Below the pieces are notes generated by a model that did not search any database, had not been told where the DNA came from, and saw only the letters and a list, made by a program, of their open reading frames with translations. Positions 1 through 13,200 of a DNA stretch of 64,000 bases are shown one piece after another; positions within the stretch are counted from its first letter, which is position 1; each line of letters begins with the position of its first letter. The DNA lies in the NCBI GenBank assembly GCA_013397865.1, contig VZTI01001727.1, positions 2,171,893-2,235,892 of the forward strand, in the 5' to 3' direction. Both the position numbers and the translations under genes were made by a program. This DNA comes from Struthidea cinerea. Its lineage: Eukaryota; Chordata; Aves; Passeriformes; Corcoracidae.

Positions 1-3000
1 CTAATAGTAGTCAGGGAGAAGTGATCATCATCAAACTGGGAAAACCACAATCCTCCCCTTCCAGTGGACAGTGGGTTTGCTTGCCAGTGTATTTGAGAGC
101 TCGGAAAGGAATTCCACAACTTTCTCCATTTTGGGATACTGGAACAGTGCTTAATGATTATGACCAAGTACTTAAGTACAAGTACTTAAATGAACATTTA
201 AAACCAAAAAAACCATCAAATTGCATCACAACTGGATAAAGGATTTTAAAAAGGTTTTTTCCCCTCACTAGGTGAACTAAACCAAAGGGAAGTTTTGTAA
301 GGCTAACATTTCAGAATTAAGTGGAAAACTGTAGAGAAGTTATACTATAAACATTGAAATTATGCTTAAAATATTATATAGGATGTGCATTTTTCATGTT
401 GTTTTCATGTTTCTTGTTTTTTCATTTTGTTTTAACATTAAAGTTCTTTTTATGTGAGTTGTTTTATTGCCACTACTTCTGCCGGATTTGAATGTTTATT
501 TAGAAAGCCCTTCTGTAAAACAGGTGATTATGTTATGGGTTGTGTGAATGGCAACTTAAGGACCAAGGCATTTAATTTAATTAAAACACAGGCAGAAGAC
601 TGAGAATTAAGCAGACATTTTCTAGTCCATTGTTATAAAACAAGGCCATCTTTTCTTTGAATATTATGTTCATAAATGGTCATAATACTGGATAATTTGT
701 AGGCATGGGAGTTTTTGCACAAATTCATGGTAACTAAGATTTTATCTGTATGGCACAGGCAGTAAATATTTTTATTAACGAGTTTCAACATATTTGCTTA
801 AAAATATAGAGATCCTCTTGATTCTTGCTCAAAAGGTACCCTATTACACCACTGACATTCTCAGAGCCCCACCTAGAGAGCATAAGATATCTTTGTTCTG
901 CTTCTGACGCTGAACAGTATAGGTGGAAAATTTTCTGCTATTAGACACAAAACTAGTAAGATCTAAGGGTATAAAGCAATTGCATATCATGCCCAAAATG
1001 TGTTACAGCAGTCTATCACTTGCTTTGGGTAACAACAGCTGGATAAGAGAACACAAGCCGCTGGGAAAAATAAATTTGTCCCTTTCATTTCTTGACATCT
1101 GCTTTGTCGGGGTGTTGGAGAAGCCTACATGTATGCTTCACTAATTTTCACCGTCTGTGTTCCCCCTGCCCCAGCTTTATTGGGAGAATTCTCATTTTGG
1201 CAAATTCTGGTTTCTGCGGACGTATCACGCAACAAAAAAGGGGCCATCACTTGGGGATCAAATCGGAGCTATGTTCTTTATTTATTGAAGAGGAGGATGA
1301 TTGTTTACATTTACTGAGTACAAACTTGTGTAACTGAAGAACAGTATAAGTTACACATGCTCTGTTATTTATTTTTAGAAAAATGCTAATTCAGGAGTAT
1401 GTTAATATAAGCTTATTTTTGGACAGTGGAAAATTAAAAGAAAAATAACATGTGGAGACAAGCCATCAATGTAATGTGCCAAACATCTGAAAGGATGTCA
1501 CAATTCATTTTATGATTCTTGACAAAGACATGACACAAAAAAGTCCCATTGTAAACTGAACCTCTGGACAGAGGGAGAAAACTTGGGGTAATTACATCAT
1601 TACTTGAAATTATAATTGGAGAATTAACCCTGATATGCAAATAGACCAAACTTATAAAACTGTGAAAAACCCATGACCCAGGGTCCATCTTGGGTTGAGC
1701 CCCTCAGAGGCCTTTGACTCCCAAGGTATACCTTTGAAGGCCCTTCAAATAAATGCCTGCTTTAATACCTCTTAATCATGTGTAGCCTCTGTTTTCAGGT
1801 AGCCACTTCAAGGCATCACCATGTGCCCCAGAGAGTACTTCCTCAATTCTGAATGTTGATTTTCAAATTTCTATCCTCAAAGTGTATTGCCAATACTGGA
1901 ATCACAAAAGTGTTTCTTCAAAATCCCTTCTGTGCTGCAGACGGTGTTCTCCCTTGCAGGGTGGATTCCACAAATCAAATCGGTTCTGGGAGAAAGACAG
2001 AATTGTAAAGTAGTGTATGTGTAGCAAAAAAACCAAAACCTGAATAAAAATTCTGTGTATACCTATTCTTTGGAATTAAGAAACAATAGAAAGATTAAAC
2101 TAAATGAACTTCGATATTCTTACAAGCATTTAATCATTTCACTGCAACTATTTTCTAAATCTATGGGGACAGATCTTTATCTCTGGTTTGCTCCATATTT
2201 GTTTTGTTGTACTTTCATTTCAGCTCATAGTATACTATTATGCAATCAAGAAAGAAACCCAAGTCAGTCTTTTATATATTAGACTGAAAACTCCTGCAGA
2301 CAAGGAATTATATTTTACATGTTTACCTTATTTTGTTTACATTTATAATTTATTTTTGCATTCAATTCTGATCTGTATATGCAGGAAATATAAGACATTT
2401 ATAGAATGATTTTACTGCATTAAGTAGGAAAAGTCTGTTTTGCAGAATTTTGTAGGACCTAAGATTCAATAACCTTTAAAATATTCTCCCTCACAATTGG
2501 TTTGAAAGATGAGATTTAAGTGGGATTTTACTCATCTGGGGCAAAGAATACAGTATTAAACTCCATATGTATCCTAACAATGATTCTCAGGCCAAGCTGT
2601 TCACTCTTGAGGCAATCTATTAAACATTGAAATTCCAAGTGAGTTGAGAAAGCAATTGTTTTACTAAAATGTGCTCAAAATTTCCTATTTCTATACCATA
2701 TCTTCAAGAGTGCCTGAAGTTTCATAGAGAATCCACAGGGGCCTTAGAAAAGAAATTTAAGATTTTATTGTTCTAGATGAAGGAAAATAAGAGAAATACA
2801 TATGATTGCAGTAAGATCTAAATGTTGATTAATTTTATTTAATCATGTCTGAATGCATATTTCACACTGGAACTTTCTCAGCCTCATGCTTGAGATCTAT
2901 TATCCAGTTTTAAGTTAAAAACCAGTTCAAGTGAAAAAGAAATTAGAAACAATCTGTGCAGGGGTATTATTATTAACTGCTTCGGTATAATTTGGTTTGG

Positions 3001-3473
3001 CTTGCATGGAGGAAAACACTAGATTTCTGCTATTTGTGGTATCAAATGTCTATGTTAAGCAAACAGTGTCTTTCCAGATAGAGATTGTAACTCCTTTAGA
3101 CTGCATTTAACATTATACAATCCTTACTGAATTCCAGCAAAGGGGGTGCTATTTCTGTCAGGATTGCTGAGTTTGATCTGATTACCTGCTACCTACATTC
3201 TCTCCTTTTGAGAAAGGGAATTTCACTTTATTTTAGGCATCTAAGAAAAGGTAGTGCCTAGAAAATTAGCTTAATATATCTATATAGCAATTAGAGAGTG
3301 GGAGAGGTCTCCAGAGGTGATTCAGACCCATCTTGGGATCTGTGTTGCTCTTTGCTATACAGAGATCTCAGGATTCATATTTTTTCTGTTGTTGTGCTGC
3401 TTGAGAGCCAACAAGCAAGAGGCCTGTTGCAGGGTTAGGTAAACTCTTGCTCGAATGACTTGGTCATGCCATG

Positions 3474-4152
3474 TTAAAACAATTGGTGCTTCTTGACCTG
3501 CAGAAAATATAGATTTCCCAATACCTCGCTCAGGCAGCTGCTTACGTGATATTCACCATTAAGCTGCTCACTTTCATATGTGCTGAAGATTTTGGGCTGA
3601 GGAAACACGACAGGATTATTTTGTCCCCCATTGCATATACCAATAGGGAGTACAAAACTACAATCTGGACAACTGAATTTCATGTTCTGTCCCGAGAACT
3701 AGCACACATCTTTCCCCACTGACATTTTATCTTTCTGGTGATCACTACCAGTAGAAAAATGATTGATTGCCTTTGCCATAGTAGCCCTACACTGTACCTG
3801 GTTGTTTTGCAATCATTTGGGGGTGGGCAAATCCAACCTATCCATGCTGATGGTGAGGTCTGCAGTACTATCTGCAGATCCTCACTGATGTGTTACCCAC
3901 ATCAATCACGTTCCCAAAGTCACAGTGTCCTTTTATCCAACAGACACGTCTCAGTTGGAGGCGGGTGTGAGAGCCTGGAGTGCACCAACAGGCTCTACGT
4001 GCTCTGATCAGCTTGTGGTTACGAGATGGTTCTTTCTGAATAATCCCTCTCTGCAGCCTCCCCTGCAGCCTCGTAAGATTCTGCTCTTTCTTCTTCTTCA
4101 TCTGTTTCTTGGAGTATAGCTGTTCCTGGAGGAGCATGATCCAGGGTAACAC
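3474..4152 (-). pseudogene. Possible decayed coding sequence, unidentified
   Basis: On the - strand, three consecutive open stretches read like protein but sit in different frames with stops between them. The first (4152-3868) has a Lys-rich, coiled-coil-like start followed by basic residues. The middle (about 3870-3720) is broken by stops. The last (3683-3474) contains a Cys-x2-Cys pair near its start. The region is more GC-rich than its flanks. This is what a frameshifted processed pseudogene would look like, but I do not recognise the parent. I saw no poly(A) tail or target duplication. It could be chance open frame in an intron. Confidence 0.2.
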
Positions 4153-4410
4153 AGCTGCACCATATCAGACCCCACCTTGAACACAGCTAGCTGTCAGAGG
4201 GATGGGACTTTATGGGATTTATATCACCATGCATTACCAGTAAAATATTTCCTCCATTTATTTTGATAATAGGGTTTTCATTCATTTTGCAGGCTGTTAC
4301 CCACTGTAGAAAAAGCAAATATGCCACACTTGTCCTGAACTCAAAACACACCAAATTATTTGCATCCACAGTGCTAAAAGTGCCAGTGTGTGTCATCAGC
4401 CACACCATAT

Positions 4411-4428
4411 TCTGTCTGTCTGTCTGTG
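4411..4428. repeat. (TCTG)n short microsatellite
   Basis: About four and a half copies of TCTG in FBXL13 upstream intron sequence. It is a short simple repeat with no sign of function. Confidence 0.7.
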
Positions 4429-5310
4429 AGATCTGCACAAACACTTTAAGTCTAAGAACACATTTGAGAGACATGAAGCCAGTTCTCTTCTAGTGCTGGC
4501 ATCCCTCTGCACAAGGGAAAATGCGCAAAGAGGGCCACAGTCTCCTAAGAAGGAGAGAAAAGTCATTTAACGTAAAAATATTTCAAACAATTGACAAAGA
4601 ATCTGTTTAAAAGGCCACTTCAGCCTGAAAATAAAGAGCAAGCCAACCTGGGCATAAGTTAAAAGATGGGGCATTATGCCAGAAAAGAACAGACAGTCTG
4701 TCTTGATTATAACTTAAAGTCAGTTACTCCATTAAAAAAAACTTCATGTGCAAAAGGAATCCAAACATTAAATTTGCAGAAGGAAGAGCCAGAAACCCAA
4801 GGTGTGAATCTCCTCACTCAATGTAAGGTGGAAGTAAAGCAGGCTTGATTCTAGTTTCCACTGATAAGTAGTGGCACCACTCAGGTATGCTATAAATGCT
4901 GGAGGCTGGAAGTGCAAGAACTGGGAGCATCTCCTGGTTCATTGTTACCATACTGACGTGTGATGGGTGATCAGCTGCTGCTCAGTTTCTGGCTTGTTTT
5001 TTTGGGATGATCTCCTGTCTGCTAGTGGTGTCCACTGTCAGATGACATTTATACCCTAAGCAAAGCCTGTGCCTTACACAGCTGCTCCCCTTAGGCAAGG
5101 TAGCTAAGCACATCAGACATCTGCAGCAGCTGGAGAGGTGGGGCACAGCAAGAATCCCTCCCAGTATATTCATAATACAAGTTGCCTTATTTGGATTCTT
5201 CTCTCCACAGGCCTTATTTGGTACCCAGGAGGACATGTCAGACTACTTCTTTCTGTGGATGTTTTGCAAATGAATTCCTGGGGCTGTAGTCTGAGCCGCA
5301 TGGGGCTGTG

Positions 5311-5375
5311 TAGAATCATATAATCATTAAGGTTGGAAAAGACCTGTAAGATCACCAAGTTCAACCATCAACCGT
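5311..5375 (-). mobile_element. CR1 LINE 3' tail, antisense
   Basis: The + strand carries the reverse complement of the conserved avian CR1 3' end: AGAATCATA-type terminal octamers followed by AGGTTGGAAAAGACC and a TCAACC-type block. CR1 elements are usually 5' truncated and end in short octamer repeats, which gives the orientation. The fragment is too short for subfamily assignment, and its 5' boundary near 5375 is approximate. Confidence 0.85.
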
Positions 5376-6950
5376 TTTATTACACAGCTTCAAACCCCTG
5401 GAAAACAGTGAGATCTCTACATGCAAATATTGGGGGGACGGCTTCATGTGGAGGAATTGTTCACATCTATGTTGTCTGTAGAAGCTAAAAAGAAACTGTT
5501 GTTTACAAAGCATTTATATGTCAAAAGAAGTGCTTTGTATGCCTAAGAGTGAACTGACATCTTTTGAATTTAAGCAGTTAAAGAATTGTCTCCCTGGAAT
5601 GATAAAAGGAATAAACTGAATTGACAGATCCATCTGCCCATTTGTAATTTCACTGCATATTGCACTGTTAGAGTAAGCAGAGTGGTTGTCGTGGTCCTGC
5701 ATGAAGGATTCTGTAGAAGAGCTCGATATTATTGTGATTGCAGAGGACCTTTCCTTGTACCCCCTCTGAATTTAACACATATTTTACTGTGGATCTGGAA
5801 AGAAACAATTAAGGTATTTTATTACATTCAGAACTTGCTTCAAACCAAATTTCAACATCTACCGTAGGTGAATAAATCATAAGGTTGGGAAAAAAAAGGT
5901 AGAATAATAAGACAGTATCATTCACTGCTACTTCCATAAATGGTGTCAGCTGTAGAAAATGTTGAACCTGACCTTTGCTTGGTTAGAGGACACATTTTTT
6001 TTAACAGATCCTTTGGATTATGTTGTTCAAATTTCAGAATAATATGTATACCTCATGGATCTGTTCTTCTTTTAGCGAGATTAATGCATTTCTTGTTTTA
6101 GTGAGCATCTAGGTACCTATGACAAGATGTTAAAGTATTGAAACGATGTCAAGCTTTCCCTGTATTGTTTCTGTTAGGCTTACTAAGACATAAACATTTA
6201 ATTTCTTGTGCAAATCTGAGCTGATGTCTTCAGAAATACTGCCAATGGCTGCAATTTGATTCAAGATTTGCTAATCATCAAAATGTTAACTCTTACAAAC
6301 AGATGTATTTAAGTTAGAAACTGAAAACAAACCTGTACTTTTTGAGAAACTTTCTGGTGTTGGAACTAAGTTATCCTCTCAAATGACTTCAAAGAAGTGA
6401 GACTCAATTTAAGAGGAAAATTCTCCCCAAAACAATATTTCTACAAGTATTGTCTAATTATGTTTGTAAGTCTTGCTCACTTGCAGCCGCTTTCAGAAAA
6501 TTTTTGTTGTCTTGTCTTCCTTTTCCATTGGTATATCTAAATTATGGTCTTCCAGTTTATAAATGAGAGTATTTCATTTTTTTCAGTTTTAGAACAAATA
6601 TAATATATGGGAACAGCATTCTGCTACTGATTTTGCCCATCAAAAAAAAAACCCTTCCAGGCTTCTGCAACAGTGATTGTTAACTAGATCACTGTCTCAG
6701 GTGGCTGCCATAATTCATATCTCCAGGTACTTCTTTCTTTTCCTTTTGTTCCCAAACATAGTAATTATAGGGAGAATTTCAGTGGTTTACATGCTGCTTG
6801 CTCACTGGAAATCACTGTTAAACGGATTATAACTATTTGTTTGAAATTGTAACATTTTGGACTTATATGGAGAACATTTGGTGATTTTTTTTTACATGAC
6901 AGCATAAGGATATGAATGTGTTATTTCACCTTTTCTCTTCAATGGCTCAG

Positions 6951-7062
6951 GTTGAAAAATGCCAACAAATAATATCTGTTGTCTTGCTTGACTCTCCAAA
7001 ATTTTCAGATACACCTTTTAAAGCCCTTGCTGAATGTAAACTTTTGAAGGTCAGCATTGAAG
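6951..7062 (+). CDS. FBXL13: FBXL13 LRR exon (VEKC...SIEG)
   Basis: Internal exon of 112 nt. Its acceptor follows a pyrimidine-rich tract ending CAATGGCTCAG, and its donor is G|GTTACT. Phase 0 translation starts VEKC and ends SIEG. It aligns end to end without gaps to the human FBXL13 LRR segment that I recall as VEKC...RFEG, including the leucine-rich spacing and ALxxCKL. It leaves one base (G) in phase for the next exon, and the next exon supplies GG as required. It codes for about one and a half LRRs of the horseshoe. No stop or frameshift is present. Identity is firm. Confidence 0.88.
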
Positions 7063-7216
7063 GTTACTATAATGATCAAATAATTGTTAGTTTAATGTAT
7101 TTTTAAAATTCATTCAGATAATTTGGAATAAATCTTGCAGCTGATTTCAGTGGGTATTTGGATCATGCCCTTAATGTATGTCAGATGTGCAACTTGAATC
7201 TTAAATATTTCAACAG

Positions 7217-7379
7217 GGAATAACCAAATTACTCATTTAAGTTTCAAGTTGATGAGTAAATGCTGCCCATACATCAGGCACATTCATGTGGCTGATTGCC
7301 AGAAGATTACAGAAGCTGGTCTTAAGATGATTTCATCATTGAAGCATATTCTTGTACTGAATATGGCAGACCGCACAAG
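7217..7379 (+). CDS. FBXL13: FBXL13 LRR exon (NNQITH...ADRTR)
   Basis: Internal exon of 163 nt, only 154 bases after the previous exon. The acceptor is TTTCAACAG and the donor AAG|GTACTA. The frame continues from the previous exon (G+GG). The translation runs from NNQITH through IRHIHVADCQKIT to SSLKHILVLNMADRT, matching two FBXL13 LRRs with the LxxLxLxxC-type spacing. It ends with two bases (AG) left over, so the following exon must begin with the third codon base. That requirement fails at the next homologous exon (10177). The exon itself is undamaged. Confidence 0.88.
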
Positions 7380-10176
7380 GTACTAGATCACATCAGATTT
7401 CTGTAACCATTGCAAAGGGATTGTAGTAAAGTTAATTATACTTTTAATAAGTCCTGTTAACACATCTTTCAGTTTTAAAAATAAATTCTTATAATGTAAG
7501 TATAGATATCTTAATATTTTGAAAAATATTTTATACATATAGTTTTTTGTTCCTGTATCATGTTTTCAAAAATCCATTTGTTATTACTCCAGTTCAAGCA
7601 AAAAAAATTACCTGTAGATGCAGTATCACTTAATAGCCGTAGCATATTATAGTGCTGGAAGGCGGCTATGAAGAAAAAGAATATGATAACTGAAGAAAAT
7701 TCCATTGTCACAATTCTCTTGAAACTTGGATATGATTTAATTTTGTGAATATTGAAGTAATACTTTATAACTGTCTAATACTAAGATATAAATTAAACTG
7801 CCAATTTTTTACAATTACCAAGAAAACATTGTAATGTATGGTTCAGAGGAAGAATATATCTTACGTAAAAACTTGTTTTCCACTTAAAGTGTATTGTGTA
7901 TAAGTAGGAAAAAAGACAAATGAAAGGAGTTTCAAAGCTGCACATTTGATCCCTGTTTCGTGGCACCAGTGGTGGAGTCAAGTATGAGAGAACAGAGAAG
8001 GCAAACAAAATAATACAAAGAAGCTGGAATTGCTGTTGATCCTAAGTGTTTCTGACACCATGAGAAGTTTTAGGGATTCTGCTTTAAAGTGTAACAAAAG
8101 CACTTTTTGTGCCTGTTGGTGTATAAAAATCTGATAATATTGCCTGTAGTAGCCCTGAAAAGTGCTGGAGCAATACCATGTTGGTAGTTTAGCTGGGCAG
8201 GCGAGACAGCTGCCTGCATTTTCTGGTTTAACATTTATCAGGCTGGCTTTTCCAGTCTGTCAGCCAAATCATGGGCTGTGAGTGTGTTTGCACGTGTCTA
8301 CTGCTTCTACTGCTAAAGAATGGCTGAATTATCCTAACAAAACTTTTTAAGCGCTAGTAAAGGTATTGTAGAACTCTGCACTTATTTTATTGCTTTTCCA
8401 GACACTTTCAAATGTTTCAGAATTAGCAAAGTTACAGATTTTAACACACCTAAACTCATGTGGTGGGTTGACCCTGGGCTCCAGGTACCCACCAAAGCTG
8501 CTCTACCACCTCAGCTGGACAGGACAGAGAAAACACAGCAAAGGGTTTGTGAGTCAAAATAAGGACAGGGAGAGATCAGTCACCAGTTACCATCACAGGC
8601 AAACCAGACCTGACTTGGAGGAAGAAATTAATTTATTTCCAAAGAGATCAGAGCAGGGTAGTAAGAAATAAAACCAATTTTAAAACACCTTTGCCCCACC
8701 CCTCCCTTCTTCCTGGGCTCAGCTTCACGCCTGAATTCTCTGCCTCCTCCCCTCAGTGGTATAGGGGGATGGGGGAATGGGGATTGGAAATCTACCAATT
8801 CAGAATTCTTAAATTATAGGAAGTGACTACATATGAAAACTGAAGAAAGAAAATTAGCAGATCACGATTATTAGAATTAGGAGATGTGAGTAAAAACATG
8901 TCTAAAAATGGACAGAGGCAATGTAGTGGCTCATCCCCCTGGCACATTATTCCAGTTTAAGAATGTTACCCTCATGTTTGATAAAGCAGCATATGGCCTG
9001 TGTTCTCACACAGTTGACCAGCTGTGTATTCATGGCTTGATTATTTAAAAAGTTATAATGTTGCCGCTTCAGCCCTCAAGATCAGTGTGGTCACAGAATA
9101 TATACTTTTTAAATTCAGTTGACTTTATTGCCAGGCTCAGCATTCCTTATGGACTTTATGAAAGTTAGTTATTCTGAAGTTACATTTCTTAAATGTATCT
9201 GTCCTCTTGAATGAGAAACAACGGCACTGTGAAATAACACCGAAACTGCCACAGTGGTTGAATTATTGCAGGGTGACTATGAAGTCTAGCTTCTTCTGTA
9301 GCTTGTGGTCACACAATGAGGCCCTGTTCAGGTTATCAGTTTATTAGTAGTGCTGGGACTTTGGGATTTGCAGTGATTCTGTGTGCTGAAACAAACTGTA
9401 CAAGCCAAAATATGATTCTGTCCTACAGAATTCTGGGATTAATTTTTTATTCATCAGGGAACACAAAAGAAATACTGGGAATGCATTGAAAAGCTAATTG
9501 TACAATAATGTTAAACATACCAGAGACATGAAATGTATTGAAACACCCAAGCTGTAGTCAGGTCTCCAAATCTCTCAACTTGGCTGAAAGCTTTTCTATC
9601 TACTTCATTTTTATAACCTCTGTGTATGTTATAAGTTAGCCATGTGCAAGATATGCAATTGATTAAGTGAGCCGCACTGAGGAAGGACTCAGGTTAACTC
9701 TTCATGCAGGGTACAGAACAGATGCACATAAATGCTACCAATGACTTTTGCTGCTGCTGTGCTAGAAGACCATTTTTTCTTAAAATTATTTAATTTCCTT
9801 AAATTAAAAAATATATTAGTACAACTATTACTCTGAAATATTTAAACATGTTCTGGTTCTTTCTAGATTTGTTTTCCAGGATCTGACTGTTGGAATGGTG
9901 ATCATTTCTGAGTGCTGGAACTAATGGAAGTTCTTATAATCTCCAACAGACTTTTTTCCAGAAAGTTCAGTTTTTCAGCCATTCCAAAGAGCAGCGTCTT
10001 TCTAATTGAGCTATTAATTATTCTGACTCTTCTGGGGGTTTAAAGATCTATTTTAAGAATACCATCATTAATTTTTGCTTAGCTACAATGTTTGCTGCTG
10101 AATGCATATTGTGTATTGACTTGTATGGAGTAGGAAAAGTAGTGATTATAAATATTGCCTATATTTCTCTTTTAAG
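7380..10176 (+). other. FBXL13 intron
   Basis: Intron of about 2.8 kb between the ADRTR exon and the damaged exon at 10177. It contains one antisense LTR fragment (8461-8790). Otherwise it is AT-rich sequence in which I see no exon or conserved element. Confidence 0.6.
8461..8790 (-). mobile_element. Partial avian ERV LTR, antisense
   Basis: About 330 bp of the same LTR family as the element at 35280-36066. Shared blocks in the same order are GGTGGGTTGA, GTACCCACCAAAGC, AAGGACAGGGAGAGATCA, a TTAATTTATT block and CCCACCCCTCCCTTCTTCC. Read on the - strand, an AATAAA lies about 180 bases before the LTR end, so this would be the 3' (R-U5) part of an antisense LTR. The rest is missing, so no target duplication can be assigned. 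Family assignment (an ERVL-like avian LTR) is from memory. Confidence 0.75.
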
Positions 10177-10275
10177 GTCAGTGATGGATGTGTAAGGCCA
10201 TTTGTACAAGGTTCTCCAGGAGCTAAGCTATGAGAGCTGAGTGTTAGCTGCAACAGAGGCACTGCTCTCCACTGT
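10177..10275 (+). pseudogene. FBXL13: FBXL13 LRR exon with in-frame stop
   Basis: After a pyrimidine-rich acceptor (TTCTCTTTTAAG) the sequence translates as VSDGCVRPFVQGSPGAKL, then a stop, then ELSVSC. This aligns to human IGDMGLKQFLDG...RIRELNLSNC with no gap up to the stop. The stop, TGA at 10231-10233, stands where the family has Arg, one C-to-T change from CGA. This homologous frame is also not the one demanded by the upstream exon. In the spliced phase (AG+G) a TAA is reached at 10193-10195. Homology fades after about 10250 and no donor is clear, so the end is approximate. Either phase terminates the protein here. Confidence 0.75.
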
Positions 10276-13200
10276 GGTCTAGAAAACAATTGCTTGTGAA
10301 AGAATTACTAATGAGGTATCTTCAATATGTCAAACTGCTGAAACTGGAAAGCAAAAAAAAAAAGCCAAGGGGAGTCAAGTTAAAAATTGGCAGTACCTGC
10401 CTTGTGAACGCTGCTTCTTTTACTTTTGGGACAAACTCATTGCACTGAACACAGAAATCTAGGAGAATTTCTCTTGTCGAGAAAACTTTCCATAGAGACT
10501 ACTCACTCGGTCACTGCCCAAACACAATTCTGACAAAGAACCTCATTATTTGGCTCTAACGGAGAGTTTCTAAAAAAAAAAAAAAAAGCAGAAAAAAAAT
10601 TAGAATGCCTGTATCTTTTTTGTAGGCCAGAAAGTATTAAAAAATTAAGCTAAATAAACAGGGTTAGAAAATCCAAGAAGACTTCACCTAATGTGCTCAT
10701 TTAAAATATCACAAAATTATATCTGAATGAAATGAATGCTGCCTTGAATTTAGTCCCACAGTGTTGCAACAAAAATGTTGTCTTTCTCTTTGCCTGCCAC
10801 AGCTAGTCTTTTAAAATGCTGTGCTGCTTCTTACTCTAGTTTGCACTTAGCACAACCCATGACCTCGGCAACAAGCCAAGCTTTTTTGCTTACATTGCGT
10901 TGCTAAGGCTTTCAGTTTTCTCTCTCCCACAAGACAGATCCATTAACTCAGAAATTGACTGTTTTAATTTTTGCAATTTCTGAGTCCTAACACTAGGAAA
11001 AACTTGTGGGTTTTGCTGTTTGCTGTATTTAAGTATGTAAATTCATGCACATATAAAATAAACGCATTAAATATTAAATACGTCTCCTAGTCTTAAAACA
11101 TTACTTGATAAAACGTAATCTATCAGTCTGCTGTGTAACAAGCTGCTATTTGTATGCTTTGACTTCATATTATACATTTTATTAGCATATAGAGGAAGTC
11201 ATACTAGGATCTCTTTCAACTTAGACTTTCTAAGTATTGGTTTAAAAATGCAACAGAGAACACCATGTTTCATGCGCAGTAATCAACACCCATATGCTGT
11301 GTTGATTAAGGAAATACTGTAAGGCTCATGTGCTTTCCAGCACTCTGTGCAGTGGATCTCTCTTGCTTTTCCTGTCTTGCTATTTAGTGTTTAAAACTCA
11401 GAAGGTGCAACTTAAATTTGCAATACACGAGAATTTTCCTTTCTGTTTTTTCAAACGACAGCAGAATCATTCTGCCCATCAAAGCAGAGCAGAATTTAAT
11501 GCAATAAGGATGATATATACTTATAGGAAGGATAGGGGAGAAAAGATACAGTAGATCCATATTTTCTTATATATTTGTGTCTCAGTTATGACTGACTTAA
11601 TCAAAATAGAAGTTCTTCCCCAGTGTTGGTGCCTTTCTCTTCTGTTGCTTCGTACTCTTCCAAACAAAGCCCAAAAAGTGAATGTTCCTTTTTCAATGTG
11701 TCTTTCATTCAGGGAATTTGTTGCATTTGGGTGAAATATATTGAACAAATATTGAAGAAATTAATTAAAAAACCCAACTCAACATCAAACCCCCCCCCAA
11801 AAACAGTACCTTATAGACTCACAGTAATTAAGATATAGTGCTAATAAAAAATTCATTAAAAGTCTAATGTTTGGAGAAGTTTATATACTTATCCTGAGTC
11901 TACTACTCAACACAAAATTGGAAATTGAATAAAAGTAATTATTGCGTATATTCAGATTTTGCATAGATATTTTGATATTGCATAGAACGTTGTGCATTTT
12001 GCATGAATAAAAAATGCCTAGGGAAAATTGTGAACACTAGCTAAATGAGGGAATAAGGGAAATAATTAATGTAATGTTTAAGTTGCATGTGTGATACGTG
12101 TCTTGCTAAATAAGACCATTCATTAACCATTAACAAAATTAAACATGCAATGAAAAGGAAGTGAACTTCAAGCATATGAGAAACTGGTGGCATGAAGCTT
12201 CTGTACTTTTCTCATTAGGCCTTTGACTATATTGCTCTTATTCTCTGAAAATACACGACATTAAATTAAAAACCCACACAATTACATTTTAAACATTAAT
12301 TCTTTCACTCTGTTATTTTAACATGCATCCTTTTACATTGCAGAAAATATTTCCTTCTTTATTCAAAATTGATTTTTTTTAAACAACTCACGCTTTTTAA
12401 GTCTCAATAACATTTTTTGATAGTGGGAAGGACATCTGGTTTTGTCATTCCTGAAGTACTAGAAATTAGTTTCTTAAAATTATAAAAAACTTAAAAGAAT
12501 CTTAGAAATCAAAAGATTTGCAACTTGAAGACAACATTTGTTTTTAAAAAAAAGCCACAATGCAATGACAAAGATGTTGAGTTCTTTGAAAAAATAGTTT
12601 AAAATCTTTGAGAAAATTCCCTTTTTTCCTAGCTATCCTTCCATCCCTCATTGTTTTGCCTCACATTTTACTCCTCTAAATTCCTTGCAATAAGGACTAT
12701 AGGGTTTTAAATTGAGTATGCTGCATGTGTCCATGAATGCAGAGATAATATTGCAAAAAATTTTAGATATTGTAGAATTATTTACAATATATGCAAGGGG
12801 TCTGAGCTTCTATTATCAGGATGGTAACATTAGCACTTAGGACCCAAATCTGTCTGTCTCATGAAAGCAGACTCACTGGAACTGCTTCCATGAGTTAGAG
12901 AAGCAGTTTTAGTCTCAAGTTGTATTCTCACACTCTCCATATTTTTGTTAAAATGTCTTGAATTTTCCTCAATGTCTACATGACAAAGCTCTGGCAGCTT
13001 TGCTCCAAGAGTGGGTCTGAGAGCCTGCAGCTGCCCAGCTTCCCTCATTCCAACACAAGCTGCTGATGCATATGGCCTGGACCACTGATACTCCTGGGAT
13101 GCTAGAAAAGTAATTAAGTATAAAAGTGTCAGGACATTTGAAGAAAATGTCTTCAATCAAGCAGGATTTAGACAGAAAAGCATAGCAAAGAATAATAAAA

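Larger units (their letters stand above)
1..6950 (+). other. FBXL13 intron / upstream sequence, no supported exon
   Basis: AT-rich noncoding sequence leading up to the acceptor at 6950. FBXL13 LRR exons immediately preceding the 6951 exon are expected, but none could be recognised here, so they either lie before the window or have decayed. Open frames are short and lack paired splice sites. The only items worth naming are a small (TCTG)n tract, one CR1 tail and a doubtful coding-like stretch on the - strand at 3474-4152. Confidence 0.5.

Noticed and set aside
5682..5760. Reading EGFCRRARYYC, loosely like the FBXL13 segment QGFRYIANSC
   Set aside because: The match is very short, lacks the following conserved residues and has no acceptor in the right place.
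12830..13156. 108-codon minus-strand frame starting with a signal-peptide-like segment
   Set aside because: No family recognised, no promoter or splice context, and of a length expected by chance in a 10-kb intron.
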